Assembly (NCBI RefSeq): GCF_004349055.1
Contig: NZ_SMKX01000020.1
Location: 1 to 64,000 of the forward strand
DNA length: 64,000 bases
Source: Kribbella antibiotica
GTDB taxonomy: Bacteria; Actinomycetota; Actinomycetes; Propionibacteriales; Kribbellaceae
Direction of reading: 5' to 3'
The notes under the pieces are model-generated. The model did no database searches, had not been told where the DNA came from, and was given only the letters and a program-made list of their open reading frames with translations. A program made the translations under genes and the position numbers. Numbering within the stretch: position 1 is the stretch's first letter; every line of letters begins with the position of its first letter. Positions 43,211 to 53,284 of the stretch are shown here, in pieces.

Positions 43211-44091
43211 TGTCCGTGGAAAAGACCCAGCGACCGGCACAGCCCCTGACCTTCCTGGTGCCGGCGCTCGCGATTATGCTCGTCTTCTTCTTGGTGCCGA
43301 GCATCTACAACCTGGTCTACGCGTTTACCGACTGGTCGAGTTTCAAGAGCTCCATCAACTTCGTCGGCACCCGCAACTTCGCCAACGTGCTGCAGAATGG
43401 CGTACTGCTCGGTGACTTGAAGGTCAACGTCATCTACGCCGTGCTGGTGGCGATCTTCCAGAACCTCTTCGGTCTGGGGCTGGCGCTGTTGCTGGAGCGT
43501 GACACCAGGATCAACCGGTTCGCCCGCACGATGATCTTCGTCCCGGTGCTGATGTCGGCCCTTGCCGTCGGCTACATTTTCCAAGCCCTGCTTAAGCCGG
43601 TAGGGCCGGTGAACGCACTGCTGTCGTTCGTCACCGGGCAGGACATCGGCTATGCCTGGCTGAACGATCCGGACCGCACCCTGCTGTGGCTGACCCTCAT
43701 CCACTCCTGGAAGTGGATGGGGCTGGCGATGCTGATCTACCTGGCCGGGTTGAAGACCATCAGCGCCGACGTCCTCGAGGCGGCGCGGATCGACGGGGTT
43801 AACCGGTGGCAGGCATTCCTGCACGTGAAGGTGCCGTACCTCGCCCCCGCGGTCACGTTCAACGTCGCCACCGCGCTGCTCGGATCGATGAACAGCTTCG
43901 ACATCGCCCAGGCCACCACCGGCGGCGGTCCCGGGCAGACCACCGAGATCCTGAACATCTTCATCTACCGAACCTTCGGCCAGGGCCTGTTCGCCCAGGC
44001 CACCACGATGAGTCTGGTCCTCGTGCTCGTCATCTCGCTGATGGCCTTCCCGACAATCATCCTGCTACGACGCCGGGAGCGTGTTCTGTGA
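43210..44091 (+). CDS. Sugar ABC transporter permease, MalF type (importer 4)
   Basis: A 293-residue permease with six membrane segments and an EAA loop (LEAARIDGVNRWQAFLHVKVP). Its start overlaps the binding-protein stop, and its stop overlaps the GTG start of the MalG-type gene. Confidence 0.93.
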   Translation: MSVEKTQRPAQPLTFLVPALAIMLVFFLVPSIYNLVYAFTDWSSFKSSINFVGTRNFANVLQNGVLLGDLKVNVIYAVLVAIFQNLFGLGLALLLERDTRINRFARTMIFVPVLMSALAVGYIFQALLKPVGPVNALLSFVTGQDIGYAWLNDPDRTLLWLTLIHSWKWMGLAMLIYLAGLKTISADVLEAARIDGVNRWQAFLHVKVPYLAPAVTFNVATALLGSMNSFDIAQATTGGGPGQTTEILNIFIYRTFGQGLFAQATTMSLVLVLVISLMAFPTIILLRRRERVL

Positions 44092-44912
44092 GGACCGGCC
44101 GGAGCTTGATCCAGCCTGTGGCAGTCCTGCTGCTGGTCGCGGTGGTGATCGGGATTCCGTTGTGGCTGGTCGTTGTGACCTCGGCCAAGTCCCAGGGTGA
44201 CGCACTCGACCCGTCGCTGGCACTCCCTACCGACGGCTGGCACTTCGCTCAGAACTACGCACGTGCCTTCACCGAGGGCCGGGTGATCCGGGCCTTCCTC
44301 GGCAGCGTGTCGATCGTCGTACCGGCTGCTGTGCTGGTGCTGCTGTTCGGGTCGATGGCCTCGTGGGTGCTGGCCCGTCGTACCGGTGCGTGGCTCGCAG
44401 CCGTGTACGCCGTCGCAATCAGCGGCATCGTCATTCCGCCTGCTGTCATCACCTTGGTGTTGTTGCTACGGCAACTCCGGCTGGCCGGCACCTTGTCCGG
44501 CATGGTGCTGGTGTACGTCGGCATCTACCTGTCGACGGCGATCTTCTTCATCACCGGGTTCATCCGGACGATTCCGCACGAGGTCGAGGAAGCCGCCCGG
44601 GTCGACGGTGCAGGCCCGGTCCGCACGTTCTTCACGATCATCCTGCCGCTGCTCCGGCCCGTGCTGGCCACAGCGACGATTCTGATCTGCCTGTACATCT
44701 GGAACGACGTCTTCTTCGCGTTCTTCGTCATCGGCGGCCGCATGGACACCTTGCCGCTCAACCTGTTCCAGGTCGCCAGCGCCGGCGTCTACCTGAACAA
44801 CTGGAACCTCATCTTCGCCTACGTGGTCCAGATGAGCCTCCCGCTCTTAGTGCTCTTCGCCGTAGCCCAACGCCGCATCATCTCCGGCATCACCGGCGGC
44901 GCCGTCAAGTGA
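44088..44912 (+). CDS. Sugar ABC transporter permease, MalG type (importer 4)
   Basis: A 274-residue permease from GTG 44088 (GTGA overlap). Six hydrophobic segments, an EAA loop (EEAARVDGAGPVRTFFTIILP) and the ending GITGGAVK. It is the last gene of the rightward LacI operon and converges on the GH51 gene. No ATPase is encoded in the operon. Confidence 0.93.
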   Translation: MRTGRSLIQPVAVLLLVAVVIGIPLWLVVVTSAKSQGDALDPSLALPTDGWHFAQNYARAFTEGRVIRAFLGSVSIVVPAAVLVLLFGSMASWVLARRTGAWLAAVYAVAISGIVIPPAVITLVLLLRQLRLAGTLSGMVLVYVGIYLSTAIFFITGFIRTIPHEVEEAARVDGAGPVRTFFTIILPLLRPVLATATILICLYIWNDVFFAFFVIGGRMDTLPLNLFQVASAGVYLNNWNLIFAYVVQMSLPLLVLFAVAQRRIISGITGGAVK

Positions 44913-44935
44913 ACCCGGGGCAGTCCGCCGCGCAG

Positions 44936-45011
44936 CTTTGAGAACCCACCAACCACGCAACGCGCGCCAAAACGGTCGATGGGTTCCCAAAGTGCGTCCG
45001 TTCGGCGCGCG
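44936..45011. repeat. Overlapping inverted repeats between convergent operons
   Basis: CTTTGAGAACCCACC (44936-44950) pairs with 44978-44992 at 13 of 15 positions, and CGCGCGCC...AACGG (44961-44975) pairs with CCGTTCGGCGCGCG (44998-45011). The two stems interlock, so only one can form at a time, or they form a pseudoknot. They may end transcription of the importer 4 operon. The remaining bases to the GH51 stop at 45161 show no gene I recognise. Confidence 0.55.
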
Positions 45012-45160
45012 GGCTTGCCTTTGTGGAGCGACAAGGGCAGCTGGTGGCCTTGGCGATCCACAAAGCGAGCTGGGCTGGGGCGTGGAAGATTTGCTGGCCG
45101 ACGGCAGCCGCCACGAGCGGACCGTCGTGATCGTCGAAATGCAGGTACGGCAACTGTGTA

Positions 45161-46654
45161 CTAGCTCAACGACAGGGAGACCGTTACGTACGAGTGCGGG
45201 GGCAGTACTAGCTTGAGGCCCGCCGGATGTGCTTCGAGGTCCGTGAAGGCTTCTGGGGCTACGGCCTGGGGTGCTTCCGGGGTGTTGTGGGCCTGCGGTG
45301 TCTTGGCGGACAGGATCCGGGCGGTGTGCCCCGATACCTCCCGGCCGCGGAGGTTGAGGATCACGGTCTGGGGCTCTTCGGCGTCCAGGTTCGACAGTGA
45401 AATGAGGGCGGTGTCGTCCTTTGTGGAGGCTGAGGCGGAGATGAGGCCGAGACCGTCGCGGCTGGGTGCGTCGAGGAGGTGCACGGCCAGGCTGTCGGCG
45501 TCGTGGTGGCCGGTGTTCATCTCGAAGACGTGGTACGTCGGGGTGCGCACCAGCGCGTTGGTGTCGGGGTCGGTGAGGATCATCGCCTGCAGGACGTTGA
45601 CGGTCTGGGCGATGTTGGCCATCGTCAGCCGCGCCGCGTGCCGGTGGAAGGTGTCGAAGTGCAGGCTGGCGACCAGCGCGTCGCGGATGGTGTTCTGCTG
45701 GTAGAGGAAGCCGGGATTGGTGCCCTCGGCAACGTTCCACCAGGTGCCCCACTCGTCGAGGACGAGACCGACCTTGCCGTAGGGGTCGTGGACGTCCATC
45801 AAGGTCGAGTGCCGGCGGAGCAGCTCGTCGATCTTGCCGGCCTTCGTCAGCGTCGAGTAGTACTCGTCGAGATCGAAGTCGGTGGCGTGGCCCTTGTCCT
45901 CCCAGGTGCCCGCGATCGTGTAGTAGTGCAAGGAAAGTCCCTGCAGTGGGCCGCTGCCGCAGCCGCCGATCGTGCGCATCAGCGTGTCGGTCCACGCGTA
46001 GTCGTCGGAGTTCGCGCCGGTCGCGATCCGGTAGAGCTTGTTGTCGCCGTGGTCGCGGCAGTAGGTCGCGTACTGCCGCGCCAGGTCGGCGTACGCCTCG
46101 GCGCGCATGTTGCCGCCGCAACCCCACGACTCGTTGCCGATGCCCCAGAACGGGACGCGCCACGGCTCTTCCCGGCCGTTCGCGCGCCGCAGGTTCACCA
46201 TCGGCGACTCGCCGACGCCGGTCAGGTAGTCGACCCACTCGCGCATCTCGCGGACCGAGCCGGAGCCGACGTTGCCGCTGATGTAGGGATCGGCACCGAG
46301 CAGTTCGCAGAGGTCGAGGAACTCGTGGGTGCCGAAGCTGTTGTCCTCGACGACATTGCCCCAGTGGGTGTTGACCATCGTCGGGCGCTCTTCGCGCGGG
46401 CCGACTCCGTCGCGCCAGTGGTACTCGTCGGCGAAGCAGCCGCCCGGCCAGCGCAGGTTCGGGATCTTCAATGCGCGCAGCGCCTCGACCACGTCGGTGC
46501 GGATGCCGCGGATGTTCGGGATGGGGGAGTCCTCGCCGACCCAGAACCCGCCGTAGATACAGCGCCCGAGGTGTTCGGCGAAGTGGCCGTAGAGATGGCG
46601 GCTGATCCGGGCTCCGGGCAGATCGAGGTCGACAACCGCACGCGTGGTGGTCAC
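45161..46654 (-). CDS. GH51 alpha-L-arabinofuranosidase
   Basis: 497 residues, cytosolic, the usual length of intracellular GH51 enzymes. [21 protein letters not shown] opens the barrel, the acid/base is E175 ([11 protein letters not shown]) and the nucleophile E301 ([10 protein letters not shown]); a C-terminal beta domain follows. It frees alpha-L-arabinofuranose from imported arabino-oligosaccharides, feeding AraA. GTG at 46654 is chosen because AGAGGAC lies six bases before it. It is a single gene, divergent from GH31, with its own promoter carrying a TATCGATA palindrome rather than the arabinose-type box. Confidence 0.95.
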   Translation of the reverse strand: MTTTRAVVDLDLPGARISRHLYGHFAEHLGRCIYGGFWVGEDSPIPNIRGIRTDVVEALRALKIPNLRWPGGCFADEYHWRDGVGPREERPTMVNTHWGNVVEDNSFGTHEFLDLCELLGADPYISGNVGSGSVREMREWVDYLTGVGESPMVNLRRANGREEPWRVPFWGIGNESWGCGGNMRAEAYADLARQYATYCRDHGDNKLYRIATGANSDDYAWTDTLMRTIGGCGSGPLQGLSLHYYTIAGTWEDKGHATDFDLDEYYSTLTKAGKIDELLRRHSTLMDVHDPYGKVGLVLDEWGTWWNVAEGTNPGFLYQQNTIRDALVASLHFDTFHRHAARLTMANIAQTVNVLQAMILTDPDTNALVRTPTYHVFEMNTGHHDADSLAVHLLDAPSRDGLGLISASASTKDDTALISLSNLDAEEPQTVILNLRGREVSGHTARILSAKTPQAHNTPEAPQAVAPEAFTDLEAHPAGLKLVLPPHSYVTVSLSLS

Positions 46655-46689
46655 AAGACAGTCCTCTGGGTTGGTGGGCGGGCCCAGGA

Positions 46690-46720
46690 AGTATATCGAT
46701 AAACCCAGCATCACGGTCAG
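46690..46720 (-). promoter_or_regulatory. GH51 promoter with TATCGATA palindrome
   Basis: On the minus strand CTGACC (46720-46715) and TATACT (46695-46690), 19 bp apart, form a possible promoter. The near-palindrome TATATCGATAAA (46692-46703) overlaps the -10. It differs from both main operator types of the window. Confidence 0.45.
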
Positions 46721-46738
46721 GCGCCCTCCGGCCCGCTC

Positions 46739-46784
46739 TTGACCCTCGAACAAGCCCGCACCTACATTCGTCGAAGCGCTTCGA
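46739..46784 (+). promoter_or_regulatory. GH31 promoter with TCGAAGCGCTTCGA operator at the start point
   Basis: TTGACC (46739-46744), an 18-bp spacer and TACATT (46763-46768) form a promoter; the perfect 14-bp palindrome at 46771-46784 covers the expected transcription start. Confidence 0.7.
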
Positions 46785-46807
46785 CAATCCAACCGAAAGG
46801 CCGCTTG

Positions 46808-49030
46808 ATGAAGTTCACCGATGGTTACTGGCAGTTGCGGCCTGGGGTGAGTCGGCTGTCTCCCGCCGGCGTCGAGAGTGTCGAGGCGGGTGAGCGGTCA
46901 CTCACCGCTTTCGCGCCCGCGAAGCGCATCGACGGACGCGGTGACACGCTCAACCAGCCGCTGTTCACGGTGACCCTGGATGCCCCCGCGGAAGGCGTGA
47001 TCGGCGTCCGGATCGTTCACCACGCCGGCGGCGTGCCGGCCCGGCCGAGCTTCGAGCTGCAGACCGATGACCTGCACCCGGTGAAGGTCGAGGTGGACGA
47101 CACGACCGCGCGACTCACCAGCGGCGACCTGACCGCCGTACTGGCGCTCGACGGGCCGTGGGACCTGCGCTTCGAGGACAGCCGGGGTGAGCTGACCGGT
47201 TCCGGCGCCAGGAGCGTCGGGCTGATCACGGACGGGGAAGGCCGCCAATACCTGCATGAGCAGTTGGCGCTCGGCGTCGGCGAGAGCATCTACGGACTCG
47301 GTGAGCGATTCGGTCCCTTGGTCAAGAACGGCCAGGTCGTCGACATCTGGAACGCCGATGGCGGTACGTCGAGCGAGCAGGCGTACAAGAATGTGCCGTT
47401 CTACTCGAGCAGCCGAGGGTACGGCGTTCTGGTCGACACCCCCGCGCATGTTTCGTTCGAGGTCGGCTCGGAGGTCGTGTCCCGCAACCAGTTCAGCGTC
47501 GAGGGTCAGGAGCTGCGCTACCTGGTCTTCGCCGGACCGACGCCCAAGGACGTCCTGCGCCGCTACACAGGGGTCAGCGGCCGGCCGGCGAGGGTGCCGG
47601 CTTGGTCGATGGGGTTGTGGCTGTCGACGTCGTTCACGACCGACTACAACGAGCCGACGGTGGCGTCGTTCGTCGACGGGATGGCCGAGCGGGACCTACC
47701 GTTGAGCGTCTTCCACTTCGACTGTTTCTGGATGCGGCAGTTCCATTGGTGCGACTTCGTCTGGGACCCGATCGCGTTCCCGGACCCGGCCGGCATGGTG
47801 CAGCGGCTCAAAGAACGCGGTCTCCGCGTGAGCCTCTGGATCAACCCGTACATCGCGCAGCGGTCGGTGCTGTTCGAGGAAGGGCGCGAGCACGGCTACT
47901 TGCTCGAGCGTCCCGACGGCTCGGTCTGGCAGTGGGACAAGTGGCAGGCCGGTATGGCGATCGTCGACTTCACCAACCCGGCCGCGACAGCCTGGTACCG
48001 GTCCAAGCTGCAGGCACTCATCGATCTCGGGGTGGACTGTTTCAAGACCGACTTCGGTGAGCGGATCCCGACCGACGTCAGCTGGTACGACGGTTCCGAT
48101 CCGGAGCGCATGCACAACTACTATCCGCACCTGTACAACGAGGCGGTCTTCGATCTGCTCCGGGAGAACCGCGGTGACGGCGACGCCGTCCTGTTCGCCC
48201 GCTCGGCCACTGCAGGCGGTCAGCAGTTCCCGGTCCACTGGGGCGGCGACTGCGAGTCGACGTTCGAGGCGATGGCGGAATCACTGCGCGGTGGCCTGTC
48301 GCTGGCGTCGTCCGGCTTCGGCTACTGGAGCCACGACATTGGCGGCTTCGAGGGCACGCCGGACGCCGCAGTGTTCAAGCGGTGGGTGCCCTTCGGTCTG
48401 CTGTCGTCGCACTCCCGGCTGCACGGCTCCGGTTCCTACCGGGTCCCGTGGGCCTTCGACGACGAAGCAGTGGACGTCCTGCGCCGGTTCACCAAACTCA
48501 AGCTGTCACTGATGCCGTACCTCGCCGAGGTCGCGGAGCAAGCACATCAGACCGGTACGCCGATGATGCGGCCGATGGCACTGGAGTTCCCCGACGACCC
48601 TGCGGTCAACCACCTAGAGCGGCAGTACATGCTCGGACCGGACATCCTCGTCGCGCCGGTGTTGAGTGCTGACGGCACAGTGACGTTCTATCTGCCTGAG
48701 GGGCAGTGGACCAGCCTGCTGGACGGTGAGCAGCTCGGAGGCGCGCGTTGGCACACGCAACAGCACGGCTTCGACAGCTTGCCGGTCTACGTGCGTGAAG
48801 GGGCGATCCTGCCCGTTGGCGCGGTTGACGACCGTCCGGAGTACGACTGGGCCGATGGCGTCGAGCTGCGCTGGTTCCAGCCCGCTGAAGGGGACGTCCG
48901 CCGGATCCGTTTGCCGCGGCCCGGTGGCGGTACGGCGGCTGTCGTCGAGCTGAGGCTGAACGACGGTCGTCCGGTGGCCGCAGTTGTCGAAGGCAACTGC
49001 GACCACTTCACGGTCACTGTCGTTAACTGA
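46808..49030 (+). CDS. GH31 alpha-xylosidase, YicI type
   Basis: 740 residues, cytosolic. An N-terminal beta-sandwich leads to the barrel with [19 protein letters not shown], the YicI-type nucleophile segment [13 protein letters not shown] (D415) and acid D481 (HWGGDCEST); E. coli YicI has D416 and D482. The combination is characteristic of alpha-xylosidases that remove xylose from isoprimeverose and xyloglucan oligosaccharides. GAAAGG precedes the ATG. The operator at its promoter is shared with GH12, GH3 and the LacI at 61054. Its end overlaps the convergent GH3 gene by 8 bases. Confidence 0.95.
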   Translation: MKFTDGYWQLRPGVSRLSPAGVESVEAGERSLTAFAPAKRIDGRGDTLNQPLFTVTLDAPAEGVIGVRIVHHAGGVPARPSFELQTDDLHPVKVEVDDTTARLTSGDLTAVLALDGPWDLRFEDSRGELTGSGARSVGLITDGEGRQYLHEQLALGVGESIYGLGERFGPLVKNGQVVDIWNADGGTSSEQAYKNVPFYSSSRGYGVLVDTPAHVSFEVGSEVVSRNQFSVEGQELRYLVFAGPTPKDVLRRYTGVSGRPARVPAWSMGLWLSTSFTTDYNEPTVASFVDGMAERDLPLSVFHFDCFWMRQFHWCDFVWDPIAFPDPAGMVQRLKERGLRVSLWINPYIAQRSVLFEEGREHGYLLERPDGSVWQWDKWQAGMAIVDFTNPAATAWYRSKLQALIDLGVDCFKTDFGERIPTDVSWYDGSDPERMHNYYPHLYNEAVFDLLRENRGDGDAVLFARSATAGGQQFPVHWGGDCESTFEAMAESLRGGLSLASSGFGYWSHDIGGFEGTPDAAVFKRWVPFGLLSSHSRLHGSGSYRVPWAFDDEAVDVLRRFTKLKLSLMPYLAEVAEQAHQTGTPMMRPMALEFPDDPAVNHLERQYMLGPDILVAPVLSADGTVTFYLPEGQWTSLLDGEQLGGARWHTQQHGFDSLPVYVREGAILPVGAVDDRPEYDWADGVELRWFQPAEGDVRRIRLPRPGGGTAAVVELRLNDGRPVAAVVEGNCDHFTVTVVN

Positions 49031-51830
49031 AGGACAAGTCCCGCAGGAACAACCCGGCTTCGGCGAACACCACGTACAGCGTGTGGACGCCGGAGCCGGA
49101 TTCAAGCTTGGTGGTGAGCTGAGTCCAGCTGTGACGATGCCCGGTCGGCTGGATCTCGGCCGTGGCCAGCACCGGGCCGTGGAACGGATCGTCGAGCCGG
49201 ACCTCAACCGTTGACGGCTTAGAGAGCTCGCTGGCCACAGTGAGTCGGCACTCCGCGAGACCGGAACCGAAATCGCTGTCTGCAAAGGCGAGCCAGGCCC
49301 CTGGGTGCTCCGACCGTACGGCGTCGCCGTGGTCGGGCTGGGCATCGGACAGCGTGGCACCGCTGTACTCGTCGAACGCGGCCGCCGGCAGGGGAGCGGC
49401 GGCCAGGTTCCGGTCGGGGATCGGATCACCCAGTACGTCGACCTGCGCGCTCAGCCGGATGTCGGTGCACGAACGCCCGATCAGGATGCTGTGCCGGGCC
49501 GGCTCGATCCAGTACTGATCAGTGGTCACGTCCCAGATCGCAAGGTCGGCGACCGGCACCGTCAGCTCGACCTGAGCCGACGCACCGGGGTCGAGCTCGA
49601 GATGCTGGACGGCGCGGAGCCGGCGCAACGGTTGCTTGACCCGTGAGTTCTGCTGATGGGTGTAGAGCTGGACGACCTCGTGCCCCGGCCGCAGACCGGT
49701 GTTGGTGACCGTGCAGGTCACGCGCACCTCGCCGTCCTTGGCAACTGCGGGCGAGCCGATCTCCAGATCGCCGTACGCGAAGGTCGTGTAACTGAGGCCG
49801 TGGCCGAAGGGGTAGAGCGGGCTGCCACGGAAGTACTGGTAGGTGGCGTCGCTGGTGATGATGTCGTAGTCGAGCAGATCGGGGAGGTCGGCCTCGGACC
49901 GGTACCAGGTCTGCGGCAGCCGGCCGGCAGCGTCGGCGACACCGAACAGGAGGTCGGCGAGCGCGTGGCCGTACTCCTGGCCACCGTGCGCCGACCAGAC
50001 GACAGCAGGCAGGTCTCGATCGGCCCAACCGATCGAGAACGGGTAGCTGCTCGCCATCACCAGGATGGTCGCGGCATTACCGGCGTGAACGGCCCGGACG
50101 AGTCGCTCCTGCCCGGCTGGTAGGTCGAGGGCGATGCGGTCCTCGGTCTCGCGCCCGTTCACCAGCGGATGGTTGCCAACGACAACCACCGCGATGTCGG
50201 CGCGGGCGGCCGCGGCAGCAGCCAGTACGGCGCCATCGACGACTCTGGTGAACTCGAAGACGGTGGCTGCCGACTGCTGCTCCGTGGTGACGTCGATCCG
50301 GCCGTCATCCTGGCGGGCGACGTACCGCCCGGTCGTGTGGTGCCGCAGCAGGCACTTGCCGTCCTCGATCCGAACCAGTTCGAAGGTCTCATTGACGACC
50401 CAGCTGTTGGGACCTGGGTGATCGGCACGCAGCGTGCCATCGTCTGTGACGGTCAGATAGCGGCCGGTCCGGACCGAGCGCAGGGTGCAGACACCGCCGC
50501 CCCAGTCGAAGAGATCGAATCCGGCGCTCGATCTGGTCAGACCGACCACGCCGTCCGCAGCGGCTTCCAGAGCCATCCCGGCTGCACCGAACTGAACCCG
50601 ATCCGCGCCTTCGCAGTACTCGACCGCATCGGCGCCGAGCCGCTCGGTCAGCGCCTTCACCGCAGTCACCTGGTACGGCAGCGTGCCCGAATACCAGTCC
50701 TCCTGCAGGGTGTCGGCCAACGGCCCGAGCACCGCAACTCGCCGTACGTCGGCCGGCAGCGGCAGGAGGTCGTCGTTCTTGAGCAGCACGAACGACTGCC
50801 GGGCCGCGTCCCGGGACAGCTCCCGGTGCGCCTGGCACCCGACAATGTCGGGGGCGGAAGGTTCGCCGGCGGGGTCGAATTCGCCGAGCCGAAAGCGCAG
50901 CGTCAAGGCGCGGGCAGCGGCGCGGTCGATGTCCTGTTGAGTGATCAGGCCTCGCGCCAATGCCTCCTCGAGGAATCGCGTGCTCGGGCCCGCATCGTTG
51001 TCGTCCTGGGTGAAGCTGTCCACTCCCGCGCGCAGCGCAGCCGCGTAAGCGATCGCTCCGTCAGCGCAGTAGTCCTGCAGACCGAAGAGGTTCGCCGGTG
51101 CTCCCGCGTCGCTGACGACCAGTACTTCCTGATCCGACCAACCCCGCAGTACGTCGTTGATCAGCGGAGTCAGGTGCGCCGGCCGGCCGTTGACGAGGTT
51201 GTACGACGGCATCACGGCCACCGCCGCCCCGGCGCGCAACGGCGCTTCGAAGGCCGGCAGTTCGTACTCGTGCAGCACCCGGGCCGGCATGCTGCTCGAC
51301 GTCGCGCAGCGATCGGTCTCGTTGTTGTAGGCAAGGAAATGCTTGAGGGTCGGTGCCGTCTGCAACGGTCCGGAGCCGTCGCCGGCCAGTCCGGATCCGA
51401 ACGCGATCGCGAGCTCCCCGGTCAGCCAGGGATCCTCGCTGTAGCCCTCCTCATTGCGGCCCCACCGGGGATCCCGCAGGGGGTTCACGACCGGCGCCCA
51501 GACGTTCAGCCCGACAGCGGCCGGGTCCTTGTCGTGAAAGGCTCGCACCTCGGAGCCGATGGCGATACCGACGGCGTGCAGCAGGTCGGTGTTCCAGCTG
51601 GTCGCGAGGCCGACGGCCTGCGGGAAGACCGTGGCGGGACCGAGCCACGCGACCCCGTGCAGGGCCTCGGTACCGGTCCGGAAGGGGCCGATCCCGAGCC
51701 GGGGGACTGGGGCCTGATGCTGATGCAGGAGCCCGAGCTTCTCGGCCGGCTCGAGCCGGTCCATCAGGTCGGCGACCCGGTCGGCTACAGGGCGCTGCGG
51801 ATCACGGAACACGTCGTCTGGCAGGGTCAT
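49023..51830 (-). CDS. GH3 beta-glycosidase with inserted beta-trefoil-like domain and C-terminal CBM6-like domain
   Basis: 935 residues, no signal peptide. The N-terminal GH3 barrel (about 15-330) has GTEALHGVAWLG and WAPVVNPLRDPRWGRNEEGYSEDP, with nucleophile D241 (VVSDAGA); GTEALHG is common in beta-xylosidase-like GH3. The alpha/beta sandwich (from about 370, SFVLLKNDDLLPL) is interrupted at about 445-530 by a fascin/ricin-like beta-trefoil piece (TLRSVRTGRYLTV, then LLRHHTTGRYVAR). A fibronectin-III-like domain follows and about 815-935 looks like CBM6. It probably removes beta-xylose or beta-glucose from oligosaccharides. ATG 51830 is preceded by GGAGA. A TCGAAGCGCTTCGA operator lies 65 bp upstream. 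Confidence 0.88.
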   Translation of the reverse strand: MTLPDDVFRDPQRPVADRVADLMDRLEPAEKLGLLHQHQAPVPRLGIGPFRTGTEALHGVAWLGPATVFPQAVGLATSWNTDLLHAVGIAIGSEVRAFHDKDPAAVGLNVWAPVVNPLRDPRWGRNEEGYSEDPWLTGELAIAFGSGLAGDGSGPLQTAPTLKHFLAYNNETDRCATSSSMPARVLHEYELPAFEAPLRAGAAVAVMPSYNLVNGRPAHLTPLINDVLRGWSDQEVLVVSDAGAPANLFGLQDYCADGAIAYAAALRAGVDSFTQDDNDAGPSTRFLEEALARGLITQQDIDRAAARALTLRFRLGEFDPAGEPSAPDIVGCQAHRELSRDAARQSFVLLKNDDLLPLPADVRRVAVLGPLADTLQEDWYSGTLPYQVTAVKALTERLGADAVEYCEGADRVQFGAAGMALEAAADGVVGLTRSSAGFDLFDWGGGVCTLRSVRTGRYLTVTDDGTLRADHPGPNSWVVNETFELVRIEDGKCLLRHHTTGRYVARQDDGRIDVTTEQQSAATVFEFTRVVDGAVLAAAAAARADIAVVVVGNHPLVNGRETEDRIALDLPAGQERLVRAVHAGNAATILVMASSYPFSIGWADRDLPAVVWSAHGGQEYGHALADLLFGVADAAGRLPQTWYRSEADLPDLLDYDIITSDATYQYFRGSPLYPFGHGLSYTTFAYGDLEIGSPAVAKDGEVRVTCTVTNTGLRPGHEVVQLYTHQQNSRVKQPLRRLRAVQHLELDPGASAQVELTVPVADLAIWDVTTDQYWIEPARHSILIGRSCTDIRLSAQVDVLGDPIPDRNLAAAPLPAAAFDEYSGATLSDAQPDHGDAVRSEHPGAWLAFADSDFGSGLAECRLTVASELSKPSTVEVRLDDPFHGPVLATAEIQPTGHRHSWTQLTTKLESGSGVHTLYVVFAEAGLFLRDLSFS

Positions 51831-51894
51831 CGGTTGTCGTCTCCGGGCGTTCGGTGGCTGCCGACGGCAATCGGAACTTACGTTGCGAAGGTCG

Positions 51895-51908
51895 TCGAAG
51901 CGCTTCGA
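51895..51908. promoter_or_regulatory. TCGAAGCGCTTCGA operator before GH3
   Basis: A perfect 14-bp palindrome 65 bp upstream of the GH3 start, identical to those at 10122, 46771, 62112 and 62325. Confidence 0.75.
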
Positions 51909-51931
51909 CAGTTCTGGAAGGGTCGCACTCC

Positions 51932-51962
51932 ACAGCGGCCCGGTCAAGATCCGGGCCGCTGT
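51932..51962 (-). terminator. Terminator hairpin after the ROK gene
   Basis: A perfect 12-bp stem (51932-51943 with 51951-51962) and 7-base loop, 37 bases past the ROK stop in its direction of transcription. There is no U-run, as is common in high-GC genomes. Confidence 0.6.
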
Positions 51963-51998
51963 CGAGGCGAAAGTTTTCGGCGGATGCCGCCAGGGGGA

Positions 51999-53189
51999 TC
52001 AGCCGGGGATGCGCCCGGCGTCGAGCTGGTCCAGCGAGCGGGCCACAGCGCCGATGGCGGTGATGTCGTGGCCGAGGGTCGACAGGGCAACGATGCAACC
52101 GCCGGCGCGAGGCGCCAGCGCGTGCTCGTTCAGCTCCTTCTGGACCGCGGGCAGCATCCATTCGCCGAGCGTCGCGTAGTAACCGCCGAGCACGATCAGC
52201 GCGGGGTTCAACACGTTGGTCAGCATCGCCACGCCCTGGCCAAGCCAGCTGCCGGCCTCGAGGAGGGCCTTCAGGGTCTCGCCGTCACCGGCGCCGGCCC
52301 GGGTCACGATCTGTTCGACGGCAAGCTGAAGGTCGTCGACCTCGGAGTCGTCGTGCAACCGGCGAACCAGCGCGGGGATACCGGCCACGGCCTCCAGGCA
52401 GCCACGGCGACCGCAGCCACAGAGTGGGCCTCCCGGCGCGACCCGCAGGTGGCCGACCTCACCGACGTACCCGAGGTTGCCTTGCAGTGAGCGGCCGTCG
52501 GCGATGACTCCGGCGCCGAGACCGGTGTCCCCGGAGATCTGGATCAGGTTGCTCGTGCTCGCGAACGGGCCGTAGCGATACTCGGCCAGTGCGCTGAGGT
52601 TGGCGTCGTTGTCGACGGTTACTGGGAACGTGGGGTTGCTCAGTGCGTCCAGCAGGCGCGGCTTCAGGGCGAAGTCGCGCCAGCCAAGACCGGCCGCCAG
52701 TACGACGGTGCCGTCGCGGTCGACCAGCCCGGGAACCCCGACCGTCAGCCCGAGGATCTGCCGGCCGGTGGCTTCGACAGCGGCTATCGCCCGGCGGGCC
52801 AGCGCACTTGCCGCGGTCAGGCTCTTGTCGGGACCGGCGCTGCGACCGGGGCCGGCGCGATGCCAGCGCAGGATCTGCCCACCGGCGGCGTCGTACGCGA
52901 TCGCGGTCAGACCGCGGGCGCTGATCTCCATCCCGATCGCCGCGTACGCCGACCCGTCGAGCTCGAGCATGGTGGCCGGCCGGCCGACGCGGTGCTGCGT
53001 CTGCTCGGTCTCGCGGATCAGCCGCCGCTCGATCAGGTCACCGACGATATTGGTGATGGTCGCCTTGTTCAGGCCGGTGCCGCCGGCGATAGCGGCCCGC
53101 GAGCACGGGGCATTGGCGCGCAGGAATCCCAGCACAGCGGACAGATTGGTCGCGCGGACATCGCTGTAGTCGGCGGTGAGTGTGCTCAA
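51999..53189 (-). CDS. ROK family transcriptional regulator
   Basis: 396 residues: N-terminal winged helix (about 12-65, SRAAIAGGTGLNKATITNIVGDLIERR), then the ROK domain with the zinc motif CGCGRRGCLE and the GDTGLGAGVI glycine loop. The start is a TTG at 53189 without a clear ribosome-binding site, so it is uncertain. It is divergent from the GH74/GH42 importer operon across 160 bp that contain a strong inverted repeat, and is therefore the probable regulator of that operon. Confidence 0.9.
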   Translation of the reverse strand: MSTLTADYSDVRATNLSAVLGFLRANAPCSRAAIAGGTGLNKATITNIVGDLIERRLIRETEQTQHRVGRPATMLELDGSAYAAIGMEISARGLTAIAYDAAGGQILRWHRAGPGRSAGPDKSLTAASALARRAIAAVEATGRQILGLTVGVPGLVDRDGTVVLAAGLGWRDFALKPRLLDALSNPTFPVTVDNDANLSALAEYRYGPFASTSNLIQISGDTGLGAGVIADGRSLQGNLGYVGEVGHLRVAPGGPLCGCGRRGCLEAVAGIPALVRRLHDDSEVDDLQLAVEQIVTRAGAGDGETLKALLEAGSWLGQGVAMLTNVLNPALIVLGGYYATLGEWMLPAVQKELNEHALAPRAGGCIVALSTLGHDITAIGAVARSLDQLDAGRIPG

Positions 53190-53284
53190 CGTGTGTCCGT
53201 TCGGAGTCGATGGGATCAGCGTGGCTTCAGTTCGGGAGGTCTTCAGTCTGGCATCTTGTCGCGGCCCGGCGCATCAACTACTTT

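Noticed and set aside
44905-45153. 82-codon minus-strand frame between convergent operons
   Set aside because: It has no ribosome-binding site, overlaps the hairpins and the permease end, and resembles no family I know.
50169-52490. 773-codon open frame on the plus strand
   Set aside because: It runs antisense to GH3 and the ROK gene, both of which have clear catalytic or zinc motifs; the frame has none.
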